Below the pieces are notes generated by a model that saw nothing but the letters and a program-made list of their open reading frames with translations, searched no databases and was not told where the DNA came from. The position numbers were made by a program, and so were the translations under genes. This document shows positions 1 through 9,238 of a stretch of 21,794 nucleotides of DNA, in pieces. How positions within the stretch are numbered: the stretch's first letter is position 1; every line of letters starts with the position of its first letter. The DNA is taken from NCBI RefSeq assembly GCF_030825805.1, contig NZ_JAPJPF010000027.1, positions 2,463 to 24,256 of the forward strand, read 5' to 3'. This stretch comes from Streptococcus sp. GTDB lineage: Bacteria; Bacillota; Bacilli; Lactobacillales; Streptococcaceae.

Positions 1-1
1 C

Positions 2-1396
2 TCTAAAGCAAGCCACACAATCCATGTCTCAGTAGTAGATAATGGTGAAGGTAAACTTGTAGCGACTGTCACAGAACCAGATTCAACTCGTAAGTTTACA
101 AATACTTATAAAGTTTCTCCAACAGAAGCTGTCATTAAAGCAACTAAAGAATTGGTTGGTAAAGAACTTACTAAAGAACAATTCGAATTCGAATTGAGCG
201 AAGGCGGAAATGTTATTGCAACATCATCAAACGGTAAAGAAGTTGAAGGTGTTGACGTAGCGACAAATGAAGTAGCCTTCAAACTTTCATACACTGAACC
301 AGGTGAACACGAATATGTGTTGACAGAAAAAGCTGGATCAGTAGCAGGAGTTGAATACTCTAAAGCAAGCCACACAATCCATGTCTCAGTAGTAGATAAT
401 GGTGAAGGTAAATTAGTTGCTACTGTTAAAGAAGAAGATTCAACTCGTAAGTTTACAAACAAATATAAAGCAACACCAGCAGAAGCTGTTATCAAAGCAA
501 CTAAAGAATTAGTTGGTAAAGAACTTGCTAAAGAACAATTTGAGTTTGAATTGAGCGAAGGCGGAAACGTCATCGCAACATCATCAAACGGTAAAGAAGT
601 TGAAGGTGTTGAAGTAGCAACAAATGAAGTAGCCTTCAAACTTTCATACACTGAACCAGGTGAGCATGAATATGTGATTACAGAGAAAGCTGGTTCTGAA
701 GAAGGTGTTACTTATTCAGAAGAAAGCTACACTGTCCATGTTTCAGTAGTAGATAATGGTGAAGGTAAGCTTGTTGCAACAGTTAAAGAAGCAGATTCTC
801 CACGTAAGTTTACAAATACTTATGTAACTACAACTACAACAACTACTACAACAACTACGACTACAACAACAGAGGAACCTACAACAACCACAACTACAAC
901 AACTGAGGAACCTACAACAACTACAACCACCACACCAACTCCGGAAAATCCAGATAACCATGGTGAAGGTGGTGGTGAAACAACCACAACAACTACCACA
1001 ACAACCGAGGAACCTACAACTACAACCACTACAACAACTGAGGAACCTACAACCACAACAACTACTACAGTAAGTGAAGATACAACCACAACAACTACTA
1101 CAGTAAGTGAGGATACAACTACAACCACTACTACAGTAAGTGAAGATACAACTGTAACAACTCCGGAAAAACCAGATAACCATGGTTCAGGTAATGGTGA
1201 TGGTGGAACCACAACAACTCCAGAGAAAACAACTCCAGCACCAGGAAACCCTGGCGGAAATGGAGATGGTAACGGTGGCGGACGCAAAGTCCTTCTCCCA
1301 AGTACAGGTGAAGTCGTAGCAAGCGGATTGATCCTTTCAGGAGCAATTGTTCTTTCAGGAGCAGTGTTGTTGAAACGTAAAATTTCAAATAACTAA
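2..1396 (+). CDS. LPXTG cell-wall-anchored pilin-like surface protein (5' end outside the window)
   Basis: The reading frame is open from the left edge, so this is the C-terminal part (about 464 residues) of a larger secreted protein. It holds the end of one 119-residue domain and two complete copies, then a Thr-rich stalk with TTEEP and VSED blocks and Gly/Asn/Pro-rich spacers. A sortase signal LPSTG lies at 1295-1309, followed by a hydrophobic helix and a KRK-containing tail. Each domain ends in FTNTY/FTNKY and contains YVLTE or YVITE and KATKEL. This fits the FctA/Spy0128-type pilin isopeptide domain, where Lys and Asn are cross-linked with help from Glu; assignment of those residues is inference. 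It is probably displayed covalently on peptidoglycan by sortase A as an adhesin or fibrillar protein. The start codon and signal peptide are not visible, so the ligand and total repeat number are unknown. Confidence 0.88.
   Translation, partial: SKASHTIHVSVVDNGEGKLVATVTEPDSTRKFTNTYKVSPTEAVIKATKELVGKELTKEQFEFELSEGGNVIATSSNGKEVEGVDVATNEVAFKLSYTEPGEHEYVLTEKAGSVAGVEYSKASHTIHVSVVDNGEGKLVATVKEEDSTRKFTNKYKATPAEAVIKATKELVGKELAKEQFEFELSEGGNVIATSSNGKEVEGVEVATNEVAFKLSYTEPGEHEYVITEKAGSEEGVTYSEESYTVHVSVVDNGEGKLVATVKEADSPRKFTNTYVTTTTTTTTTTTTTTTEEPTTTTTTTTEEPTTTTTTTPTPENPDNHGEGGGETTTTTTTTTEEPTTTTTTTTEEPTTTTTTTVSEDTTTTTTTVSEDTTTTTTTVSEDTTVTTPEKPDNHGSGNGDGGTTTTPEKTTPAPGNPGGNGDGNGGGRKVLLPSTGEVVASGLILSGAIVLSGAVLLKRKISNN
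119..832 (+). repeat. Two complete 357-bp tandem repeats encoding pilin-type domains
   Basis: Units run 119-475 and 476-832 with an exact period of 357 bp (119 codons). The first 118 bases of the window are the end of a preceding unit at the same period. By my reading the two complete units differ at about 16 of 119 residues, mostly near the end of the domain. Near-identical tandem units of this kind allow copy-number change by recombination. Confidence 0.9.
1070..1147 (+). repeat. 33-bp tandem repeats in the Thr-rich stalk (VSED plus seven Thr)
   Basis: GTA codons opening VSED blocks occur at 1070, 1103 and 1136, exactly 33 bp apart, with seven Thr codons between blocks. They belong to a longer Thr-codon tract from about 827 to 1160 that also contains four EEPTTT blocks. 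ACA/ACT/ACC codons are mixed, so the DNA is less uniform than the protein. Confidence 0.85.
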
Positions 1397-1441
1397 TATA
1401 TAACTAACTGTAGTGTATTAGCACATTTGATTTAACAATAA

Positions 1442-1473
1442 AGTCTCAAGAATATAATTCTTGAGGCTTTTTT
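1442..1473 (+). terminator. Rho-independent terminator of the surface-protein gene
   Basis: GTCTCAAGAAT pairs with ATTCTTGAGGC through an 11-bp stem with a GU pair and a 3-nt loop, followed by a run of T. It begins about 45 bases after the stop codon. Confidence 0.9.
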
Positions 1474-1530
1474 ATGCGAATAATACTGTTGTGCTATTAA
1501 TTTTTCCTTTCAGCTAAGGAAAGGTTAAAA

Positions 1531-1559
1531 TTGTACTTTTGATTTCTTAGGTGTATAAT
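1531..1559 (+). promoter_or_regulatory. Probable promoter of the 103-aa protein gene
   Basis: A perfect -10 TATAAT (1554-1559) lies 17 bp after TTGTAC (1531-1536), a weak -35. The transcript would begin about 30 bases before the ATG. Confidence 0.6.
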
Positions 1560-1595
1560 GTACTATTAGATACAAATAGATAATGAGGGTTTTGA

Positions 1596-1907
1596 ATGGA
1601 ATTAAAAGATTTTACAGAAAAAGAACAGGAACAAATCAACCAAGGTTTGAGCACTGCCGAGATTTCTGATAAGGAAGCGGCGAAGAAGTTGCTTGCTCTT
1701 GTACCGCAAGAATGGATCAAGCGCATTCCATTCTTTGTCAGAGGGCATGCGACAACAAAGACGATCGAACGTGTGGCCATGCGCTATCCTAATCTCTATG
1801 CCGTTGCCAAACGCCAAGGAGACCTTCCTGAAAAAGAACGGGAAGAATTGCGTGTCATTATGACGGAAGTCTTTGAAGAAAAGATGAACAAACATAAGAT
1901 TAAATAA
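1596..1907 (+). CDS. Conserved-looking 103-aa protein of unknown function
   Basis: This is a charged, helix-rich cytosolic protein with no signal peptide or membrane segment. The N-terminal third is acidic and Gln/Glu-rich. The middle has a hydrophobic stretch (LLALVPQEWIKRIPFFVRG) and the C-terminus is Lys-rich. The start ATG follows GAGGG with suitable spacing. It is monocistronic: its own promoter lies at 1531-1559 and a terminator follows directly. I do not recognise the family and assign no function. The codon usage and a compact promoter-gene-terminator unit make it a real gene. Confidence 0.8.
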   Translation: MELKDFTEKEQEQINQGLSTAEISDKEAAKKLLALVPQEWIKRIPFFVRGHATTKTIERVAMRYPNLYAVAKRQGDLPEKEREELRVIMTEVFEEKMNKHKIK

Positions 1908-1924
1908 GATTCATTATTCATTGA

Positions 1925-1953
1925 AGAGCTGGATAGTCTGCCAGCTCTTTTTT
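1925..1953 (+). terminator. Terminator after the 103-aa protein gene
   Basis: AGAGCTGG (1925-1932) pairs perfectly with CCAGCTCT (1941-1948), followed by a T run. Confidence 0.92.
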
Positions 1954-1989
1954 GCTACTTATAAAGTTTCCTTAATTCGTAAAAAATAG

Positions 1990-2018
1990 TTGGAGCTAAG
2001 TCAGTTTTAAACTATAAT
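1990..2018 (+). promoter_or_regulatory. Promoter of the DUF4300-like lipoprotein gene
   Basis: TTGGAG (1990-1995), a 17-bp spacer and a perfect TATAAT (2013-2018). Predicted transcription starts near 2025, giving a leader of about 93 nt that holds a direct repeat and a short ORF. Confidence 0.7.
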
Positions 2019-2049
2019 ATAGGATAAGGAGATTCGATAGGAAAAAGTA

Positions 2050-2121
2050 ATGAATCATGGTACAAAACACGATTCAATGTTACAAAACATCTTAGTATAT
2101 AGAAAAGGAACCATTTTATGA
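2050..2121 (+). CDS. Possible 23-codon leader ORF overlapping the lipoprotein start
   Basis: ATG at 2050 follows AGGAAA (2039-2044) with a 5-nt gap. The ORF starts MNHGTKHDSM and runs to a TGA at 2119-2121 that overlaps the lipoprotein ATG as ATGA. The overlap suggests translational coupling, but the lipoprotein also has its own site (AAAGGA, 2105-2110). The peptide matches nothing I know, and a direct repeat inside it could be the real functional element. Confidence 0.3.
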   Translation: MNHGTKHDSMLQNILVYRKGTIL

Positions 2122-3005
2122 AACCATTTAAAAAATTCATGCTCCTTACCAGCTGTGCCTTGGGGATCTTTGCTTTAGCAGCTTGTGGTAGCAACCAAAA
2201 GCAATCCAAGGAAAAACAGGCAAGCTCCACAGTGCAGCAGTCCCATTCAGACAAGGAGCACTACAAGGGAACTTACAGCAACCTCAATAGTAAGGAAAGT
2301 GTCGAAGAAGTGCGGGCTCTCTTATCTGCTTATTTGGATCAGGACAGTGTAGATAAATTTATGGGTCTGGTAACCGACTACGATAGCATTGTTGGCTCGG
2401 TCGGCTTGACGGGTGACTTCAGTACCTTCAAAAAGACGGAATACGATGTGGAGAAGATCAGTGACTTGTGGACCAAGCAGAAGGGCGATTTCGTCGGGAC
2501 CAACTGCCGGATCAATAGTTATACCTTGCTAAAGAATCGTATCGAGATTCCAAAGATGAAAGCGGATAGTGAACTCTTGTTCGTGGATAATGATGCAATT
2601 GACAAAGGGAAAGTCTTTGATGAGGCAGAAAAGGAAGGCTTTAACATTCTCTATTCACGGGTTCCGACAGAAGCTACAACGGATGTCAAGGTCCATGCCA
2701 AGAAGATGGAAGAGTATTTTGCCAATTTCAAGTTTAATGAAAATGCGCGCATGCTTTCTGTCATCGTTCATGATAACCTTGACGGTAATACCCTTTTTGT
2801 TGGTCACGTGGGCGTTTTGGTACCTGCCAAGGAAGGCTATCTCTTTGTCGAAAAACTTACTTTTGAAGAACCATATCAAGCCATCAAGTTTGCGACTAAA
2901 GAAGATGTCTACAAATACTTGGAGACCAAATACCAAGATTACACCGGTGAAGGTCTAGCTAAGCCCTTTATCATGGATAATGAAAAATGGGTTGAAACCA
3001 AATAG
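2118..3005 (+). CDS. DUF4300-like secreted lipoprotein
   Basis: A 295-aa protein with a lipoprotein signal peptide: MKPFKK, a hydrophobic core, then lipobox LAAC with the lipidated Cys at about residue 23. A Gln/Ser/Lys-rich linker follows. The mature domain (from about residue 50) contains YSNLNSKESVEEV, VGTNCRINSYTLLKN, SRVPTEATTDVKVH and VIVHDNLDGNTLFVGHVGVL. It resembles the streptococcal DUF4300 family from memory; that assignment was not searched. It would be anchored to the outer face of the membrane, and its function is unknown. The start is supported by AAAGGA 7 nt upstream. No transporter genes adjoin it, so nothing points to a substrate-binding role. Confidence 0.85.
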   Translation: MKPFKKFMLLTSCALGIFALAACGSNQKQSKEKQASSTVQQSHSDKEHYKGTYSNLNSKESVEEVRALLSAYLDQDSVDKFMGLVTDYDSIVGSVGLTGDFSTFKKTEYDVEKISDLWTKQKGDFVGTNCRINSYTLLKNRIEIPKMKADSELLFVDNDAIDKGKVFDEAEKEGFNILYSRVPTEATTDVKVHAKKMEEYFANFKFNENARMLSVIVHDNLDGNTLFVGHVGVLVPAKEGYLFVEKLTFEEPYQAIKFATKEDVYKYLETKYQDYTGEGLAKPFIMDNEKWVETK

Positions 3006-3056
3006 AATTTCCAGCTAGTTAAGTTTGATGGAATTCCAGCTAAGGAAAGGATAAAG

Positions 3057-3248
3057 ATGAATAAAAAACTCACCTATGTTACTTTTACCCTTATTCTTAT
3101 CGGTTTTTTATTAGTAGAAGCAAGTATGTATGTCCTACCCTACATTGAAGGATTAAAAGAATTAGAACTAGTTGCTTTCGGATTTGGAATTTTTCTCTTA
3201 GTGGCTGTCATCATCTTATTAACCAAGACTAAAAAGCATACTGATTAA
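3057..3248 (+). CDS. Small two-helix membrane protein, unknown function
   Basis: A 63-aa protein with two predicted transmembrane helices (about residues 6-29 and 38-56), a short loop containing EGLKELE, and a Lys-rich C-terminal tail (TKTKKHTD), probably cytoplasmic. A strong AAGGAAAGGA ribosome binding site precedes the ATG. It lies about 50 bp after the lipoprotein gene on the same strand with no terminator between, so the two may be co-transcribed. I recognise no family. Confidence 0.7.
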   Translation: MNKKLTYVTFTLILIGFLLVEASMYVLPYIEGLKELELVAFGFGIFLLVAVIILLTKTKKHTD

Positions 3249-3301
3249 GGCCGAGTCAACAATTGTACTGTGTATTTAGAATTTATGGAGGGAGAAATGG
3301 A

Positions 3302-3691
3302 ATGGCAAGTTTAGGATCAGGACCAGTATTATTAAGTGTTGGTTTTATTGGCTTCTTCAGCATTACGTTATTCGTTCGTCGTTGGTTGGCTAGCCGACGT
3401 AGTGGTGGTCCCTTCTTTGCTCCCTTCCATATTAACCGAGGCATCTTCTACATTCATGTGCCTTTGTGTTTCAGTCGGCGAATGATCCCACTGAAAGAGA
3501 TTAAGCAAATTACCTACTTGCTACTCCGTGGTCGCGCTGGTGGCGGGAGTCGCTATGCTTTCTATATCGAACTCAGAAATGGTAAGACCATTCCCCTCTT
3601 TTTTGGGAAAAGCAAGCGCAATGAAGTGTTAGTTGCGAAACTCAAGCGAAATGCTGGCAGGTATGGGTTTAAAGTACATGATCCAGGTTAG
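3302..3691 (+). CDS. Membrane-anchored protein with a basic soluble domain, unknown function
   Basis: A 129-aa protein. The frame extends upstream to a TTG at 3263, but ATG 3302 is preceded by GGAGGG at proper spacing and is preferred. One N-terminal transmembrane helix (about residues 8-25) is followed by a basic segment (RRWLASRRSGG). A C-terminal domain of about 90 residues holds the pattern IPLKEIKQITYLL...YIELRNGKTIPLFFG. That strand-rich arrangement resembles the small bacterial PH-like domains of membrane proteins, but this is a weak impression. It lies 53 bp after the two-helix protein in the same direction, possibly one transcript. Confidence 0.7.
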   Translation: MASLGSGPVLLSVGFIGFFSITLFVRRWLASRRSGGPFFAPFHINRGIFYIHVPLCFSRRMIPLKEIKQITYLLLRGRAGGGSRYAFYIELRNGKTIPLFFGKSKRNEVLVAKLKRNAGRYGFKVHDPG

Positions 3692-3757
3692 AATACAATC
3701 ATCTGTAGAAATAGAATCTACGATTTATTTCCTTTAAAAATGAAAGCGAGTAGTCCT

Positions 3758-4609
3758 ATGAACGATTCGATGAAAGAATATATCAGACTTAAAAAGCAGT
3801 TCCAAGCGCAAGAGAAGGATTCATCCAGCGTGCTAGCTCTTTATGAATTTGCAGATCGTCTAGCTTTACTGGAAACTCCAGAAGCCAAGCAGGTCTTGGT
3901 GGATGTTTACCAAGAGTTGGGCTTGTATGCCAGTGCCTTTGCTCTCTTCTCAGGGCTAGTAGACAAGTCTGATCGCAAACAAGTTAAGAAACTTTTCACC
4001 TTAGAAAAGATGAGTCTCAGTCATGGAGATCGCTTTGCTCTCCCTCGTCCCTTGACTGAAAAAGAAAAAGAGGCTCATAAAGAGAAAATCAGTGACTTGC
4101 CAACCTTTCGTTATCATCCGGACCCACTAGCGACTGGTGCCTTTAAGGAAGGGGAGACCAAGACCTGTCCGTCATGTGGGGAAGACCACACCATCTATTA
4201 TGCTTTGAGACCCTATTGTGAAGAGGAGCTAAGTCATCTCTGTCCGACTTGTATTGCTACAGGTCGTGCTGCCCAGAAGTTTGAAGCAGAGTTTATCCAA
4301 GATGCTGATTGGCAAGGAGTCATGGATAAGGAAAAAGACCAGGTCCTATTTTGTCAAACTCCAGGCTATAGTAGTTGGCAGGGGGAACATTGGCTATCCT
4401 GTTGCCGAGACTACTGTGCTTATCTGGGGACAGTTGGCACTCGTGAATTGGAAGAAATGGGCATTGCAGAGCAAGTATTAGCAGAATACGAGGCACGTAA
4501 TGAATTTCAGGATGTGGCTGAATACTTAGTCAAGGATGGTTCAATGTGTGGCTATCTCTTTCGATGTCTCCATTGTGAACAATACCATCTGTGGGTTGAT
4601 GCGGATTAG
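3758..4609 (+). CDS. CbrC-family (UPF0167) protein with N-terminal extension
   Basis: About 283 aa from ATG 3758; an in-frame ATG at 3740 would add six residues but has no ribosome binding site, so 3758 is preferred weakly. The N-terminal 115 residues are helical. The C-terminal part fits the CbrC/UPF0167 family: FRYHPDPLATGAF, two CxxC pairs (CPSCG and CPTC) typical of a zinc site, QTPGYSSWQGEHWLSCC and a final CLHCEQYHLWVDAD. In E. coli CbrC is linked to colicin E2 tolerance; the streptococcal role is unknown. The extra N-terminal region is not part of the E. coli protein. Confidence 0.82.
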   Translation: MNDSMKEYIRLKKQFQAQEKDSSSVLALYEFADRLALLETPEAKQVLVDVYQELGLYASAFALFSGLVDKSDRKQVKKLFTLEKMSLSHGDRFALPRPLTEKEKEAHKEKISDLPTFRYHPDPLATGAFKEGETKTCPSCGEDHTIYYALRPYCEEELSHLCPTCIATGRAAQKFEAEFIQDADWQGVMDKEKDQVLFCQTPGYSSWQGEHWLSCCRDYCAYLGTVGTRELEEMGIAEQVLAEYEARNEFQDVAEYLVKDGSMCGYLFRCLHCEQYHLWVDAD

Positions 4610-4669
4610 GGGATGCTCTAAATCTAATAGAGTCATGAACTATATGAAAGAATAGAAAAGGAATCACGA

Positions 4670-5425
4670 ATGAATAGAAAGCAAGCCCTATCCATGTATT
4701 TGATAGGGACCTTCGGTCAAGTATTAGGAGTTAGCCTTCTGGTGTGGTTTTTAAGAGCAGGAGGAGTCAAGGTTGATTTTACATCATCATTTGGGATCAT
4801 CGCTATTATTGTAGGTGGCTTGTCATCAGCTTTGTGGGGTAGTCTTGCCAGTATTGGCTACTATCAATCTAGTTTCAAACAAGTTCTAAAAGATTTTTTT
4901 CAAGTCAAAGACAGTTTAGCAAATTATTGTTTGGTGCTCGTTTTCTTGCTACTCGACTTTTTCCCCTTTATCTTTGGTGGTAAGATCACCACTCAATCGT
5001 TGGTCTTGCTATTGGTGCTCTTTTTAAAGGCTCTTCTTTTTGGTGGGATTGAAGAAATTGGCTGGCGTTATTTCTTTCAACCAACTTTGCAGGAAAAAAT
5101 ACCTTATTTTTCAGCTACTTTGATCACCTTTTTAGCCTGGTCTAGTTGGCGTCTACTATACTTTTATATCGATGGTTCGTTGGCTGTCATTCAGTTGTTT
5201 CCGTTTCTAGTAGGTCTGCTAATTAACTGCTTTATCTTATCGGCCTTGTATCATAAAACGCAAAATTTATGGATCTGTGTCATGACCCATGCCTGTATCA
5301 ATTCCTTGTCTCAGATTCTAGTGAATAAAGAGGTATGGCTATCTATAGTTAGTAAATTTCTTATTATTAGTTTAGCAATCATGATTGCAAGAAAGAAGTA
5401 TGTAACTGTAAAGGAGGAAAAATGA
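4670..5425 (+). CDS. CPBP-family membrane protease-like protein (Abi/CAAX type)
   Basis: A 251-aa polytopic membrane protein with 6-8 hydrophobic helices. Motif 1 is GGIEEIGWR, giving the glutamate pair Glu128-Glu129 and the arginine of EExxxR. A later motif with His207 (MTHACINS) matches the fourth conserved block. The second block, normally ending in His (pattern W-x-x-W-H), reads WSSWRLLYF with Arg161. Family members are glutamate-type intramembrane proteases, often used in bacteriocin self-immunity; no bacteriocin genes are visible nearby. AAAGGA lies upstream of the ATG. Its stop overlaps the next start (ATGA at 5422-5425), indicating translational coupling with the damaged paralogue. 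The missing His makes catalytic activity uncertain. Confidence 0.85.
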   Translation: MNRKQALSMYLIGTFGQVLGVSLLVWFLRAGGVKVDFTSSFGIIAIIVGGLSSALWGSLASIGYYQSSFKQVLKDFFQVKDSLANYCLVLVFLLLDFFPFIFGGKITTQSLVLLLVLFLKALLFGGIEEIGWRYFFQPTLQEKIPYFSATLITFLAWSSWRLLYFYIDGSLAVIQLFPFLVGLLINCFILSALYHKTQNLWICVMTHACINSLSQILVNKEVWLSIVSKFLIISLAIMIARKKYVTVKEEK

Positions 5426-5867
5426 GCAAATTTATTTCAAAACAATCAGTCGCTATCTGGTATGCATTGACTGCCCTCCTTGCTACATTTATAGTGGGGC
5501 AAGTTATCCTTTGGTTTTTCCCAGATGGGATTAGTATAGGAGCCTCTCTACTGTTTATCCTAATGAACTTAATTCCTATGATTGTGGCGGCTGTCTTTTC
5601 TCTGGTGTTGAGTGAAGTCAACTCCCTTGGATTACAGCAGGTTCGTCCAACTATCTCATCTTTTACCTGATGATCTTAGGGAATACCTTCCTATTTGGAG
5701 CGCTCAAAGAGTACTCGAAAGGAGCTGTCCCTTGTATCCTCGCTCATATGCTGATCGATAGTCTAGCTGTTCTCATGCTGGTTCAGAGCTCGCTTCCTCA
5801 GATTATCCTTCTAGTTATTTTCGAAATCCTTCTAGCCTCTTGGCTAGTGGCTTTACGAAAATCATAG
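5422..5867 (+). pseudogene. Decayed second CPBP-family gene (frameshift plus internal loss)
   Basis: The first frame (5422-5670, 82 codons) starts after AAAGGAGG and encodes two N-terminal membrane helices and LSEVNSLGLQ, as CPBP proteins do. It then runs out of frame and stops. The other frame, open through 5649-5867, continues as NYLIFYLMILGNTFLFGAL and PCILAHMLIDSLAVL, the C-terminal end of the same family. The middle, about 100 residues including the EExxxR motif, is absent. Translation as two small proteins is possible but unlikely to be functional. It overlaps the intact CPBP gene by 4 bp and is probably a tandem paralogue. Confidence 0.75.
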
Positions 5868-5878
5868 AGTAGAGCTTT

Positions 5879-5910
5879 ACCTCTCAGCCGATTTCGGTGG
5901 GAGGTTTTAT
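5879..5910 (+). terminator. Likely terminator of the CPBP pair
   Basis: ACCTCTCAGCCG pairs imperfectly with CGGTGGGAGGT around a TTT-containing loop (ATTT), followed by TTTTAT. The U tract is short. Confidence 0.65.
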
Positions 5911-5976
5911 AATTTAGAGATTGGTGATATTTAGATAGAGCTGGTAAGCATTATATTTCGACTTTCATAAGTTTTG

Positions 5977-5985
5977 TGTTATGCT
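5977..5985 (+). promoter_or_regulatory. Extended -10 promoter of the Mga-like regulator gene
   Basis: TGTTATGCT fits the TGNTATAAT pattern with four of six -10 bases; there is no clear -35. It overlaps the upstream in-frame ATG at 5981, which argues for the downstream start at 6017. Confidence 0.5.
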
Positions 5986-6016
5986 AAAACTAATATCATG
6001 GAAGGTTTTTCTGAAA

Positions 6017-7456
6017 ATGCATTTAGCTGATTTAATGGAAAAAAGTGAGGGTGGGCAGTTTTTAATCTTGTCTCATCTGCTACAACATTCTCCAAGCAGT
6101 CTGTCAGAAGTGATGGCGGAGACAGATTTTTCCAAAGCAACCTTGAACAAATATCTTTCACTAATCAATGACAAGGCCCAAGAGAATCAGCTGGCCCTTT
6201 CCATTGAGTTAGAAGATGAACATCTTCGCCTTCTTGTGGGGGCAGATACAAAGGGGCGTGACATTCGGCGGGCTTTTTTGGACAATTCGATCAAGTACCA
6301 ACTATTGATCTATTTACTTTATCATGGCCAGTTTCAAGCCCAGCAACTAGCTCAGGAGCTCTTGATTAGTGAAGCGACATTAGGGCGTCATATTTCGGGC
6401 TTAAACAAATTATTAGCTGAGTTTCAATTTTCCATCCACAATGGGCGCCTCAAGGGGCCTGAACATAAGATTCGTTATTTTTATTATTGCTTGCTACGAA
6501 AGGTCTGGGCTAGTGCAGACTGGAAACTAGAACTGGACAAGAAAGAAAGACAAAGCGAAATTGCAACCTTAGAAGAACTCTGTGGAGCAAAATTGTCTCA
6601 AGGACAACGCTTGGATTTGGTTCTCTGGTCCCATATTACCCAGCAACGACTTAAGGTCAATGCCTGTCAGTTTCAAGAAATTGAACAGAAGATGAAGGGC
6701 TATACCGATAACATTTTTTACCAACGCTTGTTTCGTCGGGTAGACCAGCTCTTTTCAGGAAAACACATTGCCCTTAGTCATGACGATGGAGAGATGTTAG
6801 TCCTCTTTGCTTTCCTTGTTACCCATCGGATCCTTCCGCTTCATACCATGGAGTACATCTTAGGATTTGGAGGGGAGATTGGGAATTTGACAACGCAACT
6901 CATTCAAGAGATGAAAATGCAGAAGTTATTAGGGGATTATATCGAAGGTCCTGTGACCTATGAGCTTAGCCAAATTTGTGGGCAGGTTTATCTTTTTACA
7001 GGCTACCTCCTTCAAGACAAGTATAAATACCAACTTGAAAATCACAATCCGTATGTCTTTAGTAGTCATGATTATAGAGAAGTAGCAGATACTATCTTTA
7101 GCAAACTTCCGATCCTTTGCCAAGGGACGGCTCTGGATAAAAAAATCAAGTGGGAGTGGCTTCAATTAATGGATTATATCGCAGAAAATAGTGGGAGACA
7201 AATTAAGATCGCCCTAGACTTAACCGTAGGCTATCTAGGCTACACACGGATGACAGAAGTCCTCAAGCGCTATCTGGAATATAATCGTTTTATTACCATT
7301 GAAGCCTTTGATCCAGCTACAGATTACGATTTGATTGTGACCAACAATCCGATTAGTTTTACAGAGCGGATCCCTGTCTATTACTTGAAATACGACTTGG
7401 ATCTGATCGATCTAGCTAATATTCGTCAGATGATTTATGGGGAAACTATTACATAG
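6017..7456 (+). CDS. Mga/PRD-like transcriptional regulator, candidate regulator of glp genes
   Basis: About 479 aa from ATG 6017, preceded by GGAAGG 11 nt upstream. The longer frame from ATG 5981 has no ribosome binding site and lies on the promoter. The N-terminal part carries two helix-turn-helix regions (around FSKATLNKYLSLIND and LISEATLGRHISGLNKLL). A long helical middle region follows, resembling Mga PRD domains, and the C-terminal domain has the alternating pattern of an EIIB-like fold (IKIALDLTVGYLGYT, YDLIVTNNP). Proteins of this architecture in streptococci are DNA-binding activators whose PRD domains can be phosphorylated by the PTS. It lies just upstream of glpK in the same direction, separated by a terminator. 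That position makes it the best candidate for binding the repeat block at 7527-7572; this is inference. Confidence 0.82.
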   Translation: MHLADLMEKSEGGQFLILSHLLQHSPSSLSEVMAETDFSKATLNKYLSLINDKAQENQLALSIELEDEHLRLLVGADTKGRDIRRAFLDNSIKYQLLIYLLYHGQFQAQQLAQELLISEATLGRHISGLNKLLAEFQFSIHNGRLKGPEHKIRYFYYCLLRKVWASADWKLELDKKERQSEIATLEELCGAKLSQGQRLDLVLWSHITQQRLKVNACQFQEIEQKMKGYTDNIFYQRLFRRVDQLFSGKHIALSHDDGEMLVLFAFLVTHRILPLHTMEYILGFGGEIGNLTTQLIQEMKMQKLLGDYIEGPVTYELSQICGQVYLFTGYLLQDKYKYQLENHNPYVFSSHDYREVADTIFSKLPILCQGTALDKKIKWEWLQLMDYIAENSGRQIKIALDLTVGYLGYTRMTEVLKRYLEYNRFITIEAFDPATDYDLIVTNNPISFTERIPVYYLKYDLDLIDLANIRQMIYGETIT

Positions 7457-7466
7457 AATGATACAA

Positions 7467-7490
7467 AGAAGACTTGGGTCTTCTTTTTTT
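7467..7490 (+). terminator. Terminator between the regulator and glpK
   Basis: AGAAGAC (7467-7473) pairs with GTCTTCT (7478-7484) around a TTGG loop, followed by T residues. It begins 10 bases after the regulator stop, so glpK is transcribed separately. Confidence 0.88.
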
Positions 7491-7516
7491 GCTGGAAATT
7501 GCTTAGATTTGTCTGA

Positions 7517-9205
<1,689 letters not shown>

Positions 9206-9238
9206 TTAAGAGTCCAGTAGGATAGAAAGTGAAGAATG

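Noticed and set aside
827..1160. CRISPR-like array
   Set aside because: The short repeats are in-frame Thr, EEP and VSED codons of the surface protein; there are no unique spacers of constant length.
743..1287. Long minus-strand frames rich in Val or Cys opposite the Thr stalk
   Set aside because: They are mirror images of the ACN-repeat codons, with low complexity and no ribosome binding site.
3263..3301. TTG 3263 as start of the 129-aa protein
   Set aside because: ATG 3302 has GGAGGG at good spacing; the added residues look unrelated to a membrane-helix start.
5981..6016. Upstream ATG 5981 as the start of the Mga-like regulator
   Set aside because: It lies on the extended -10 box and has no ribosome binding site; 6017 has GGAAGG.
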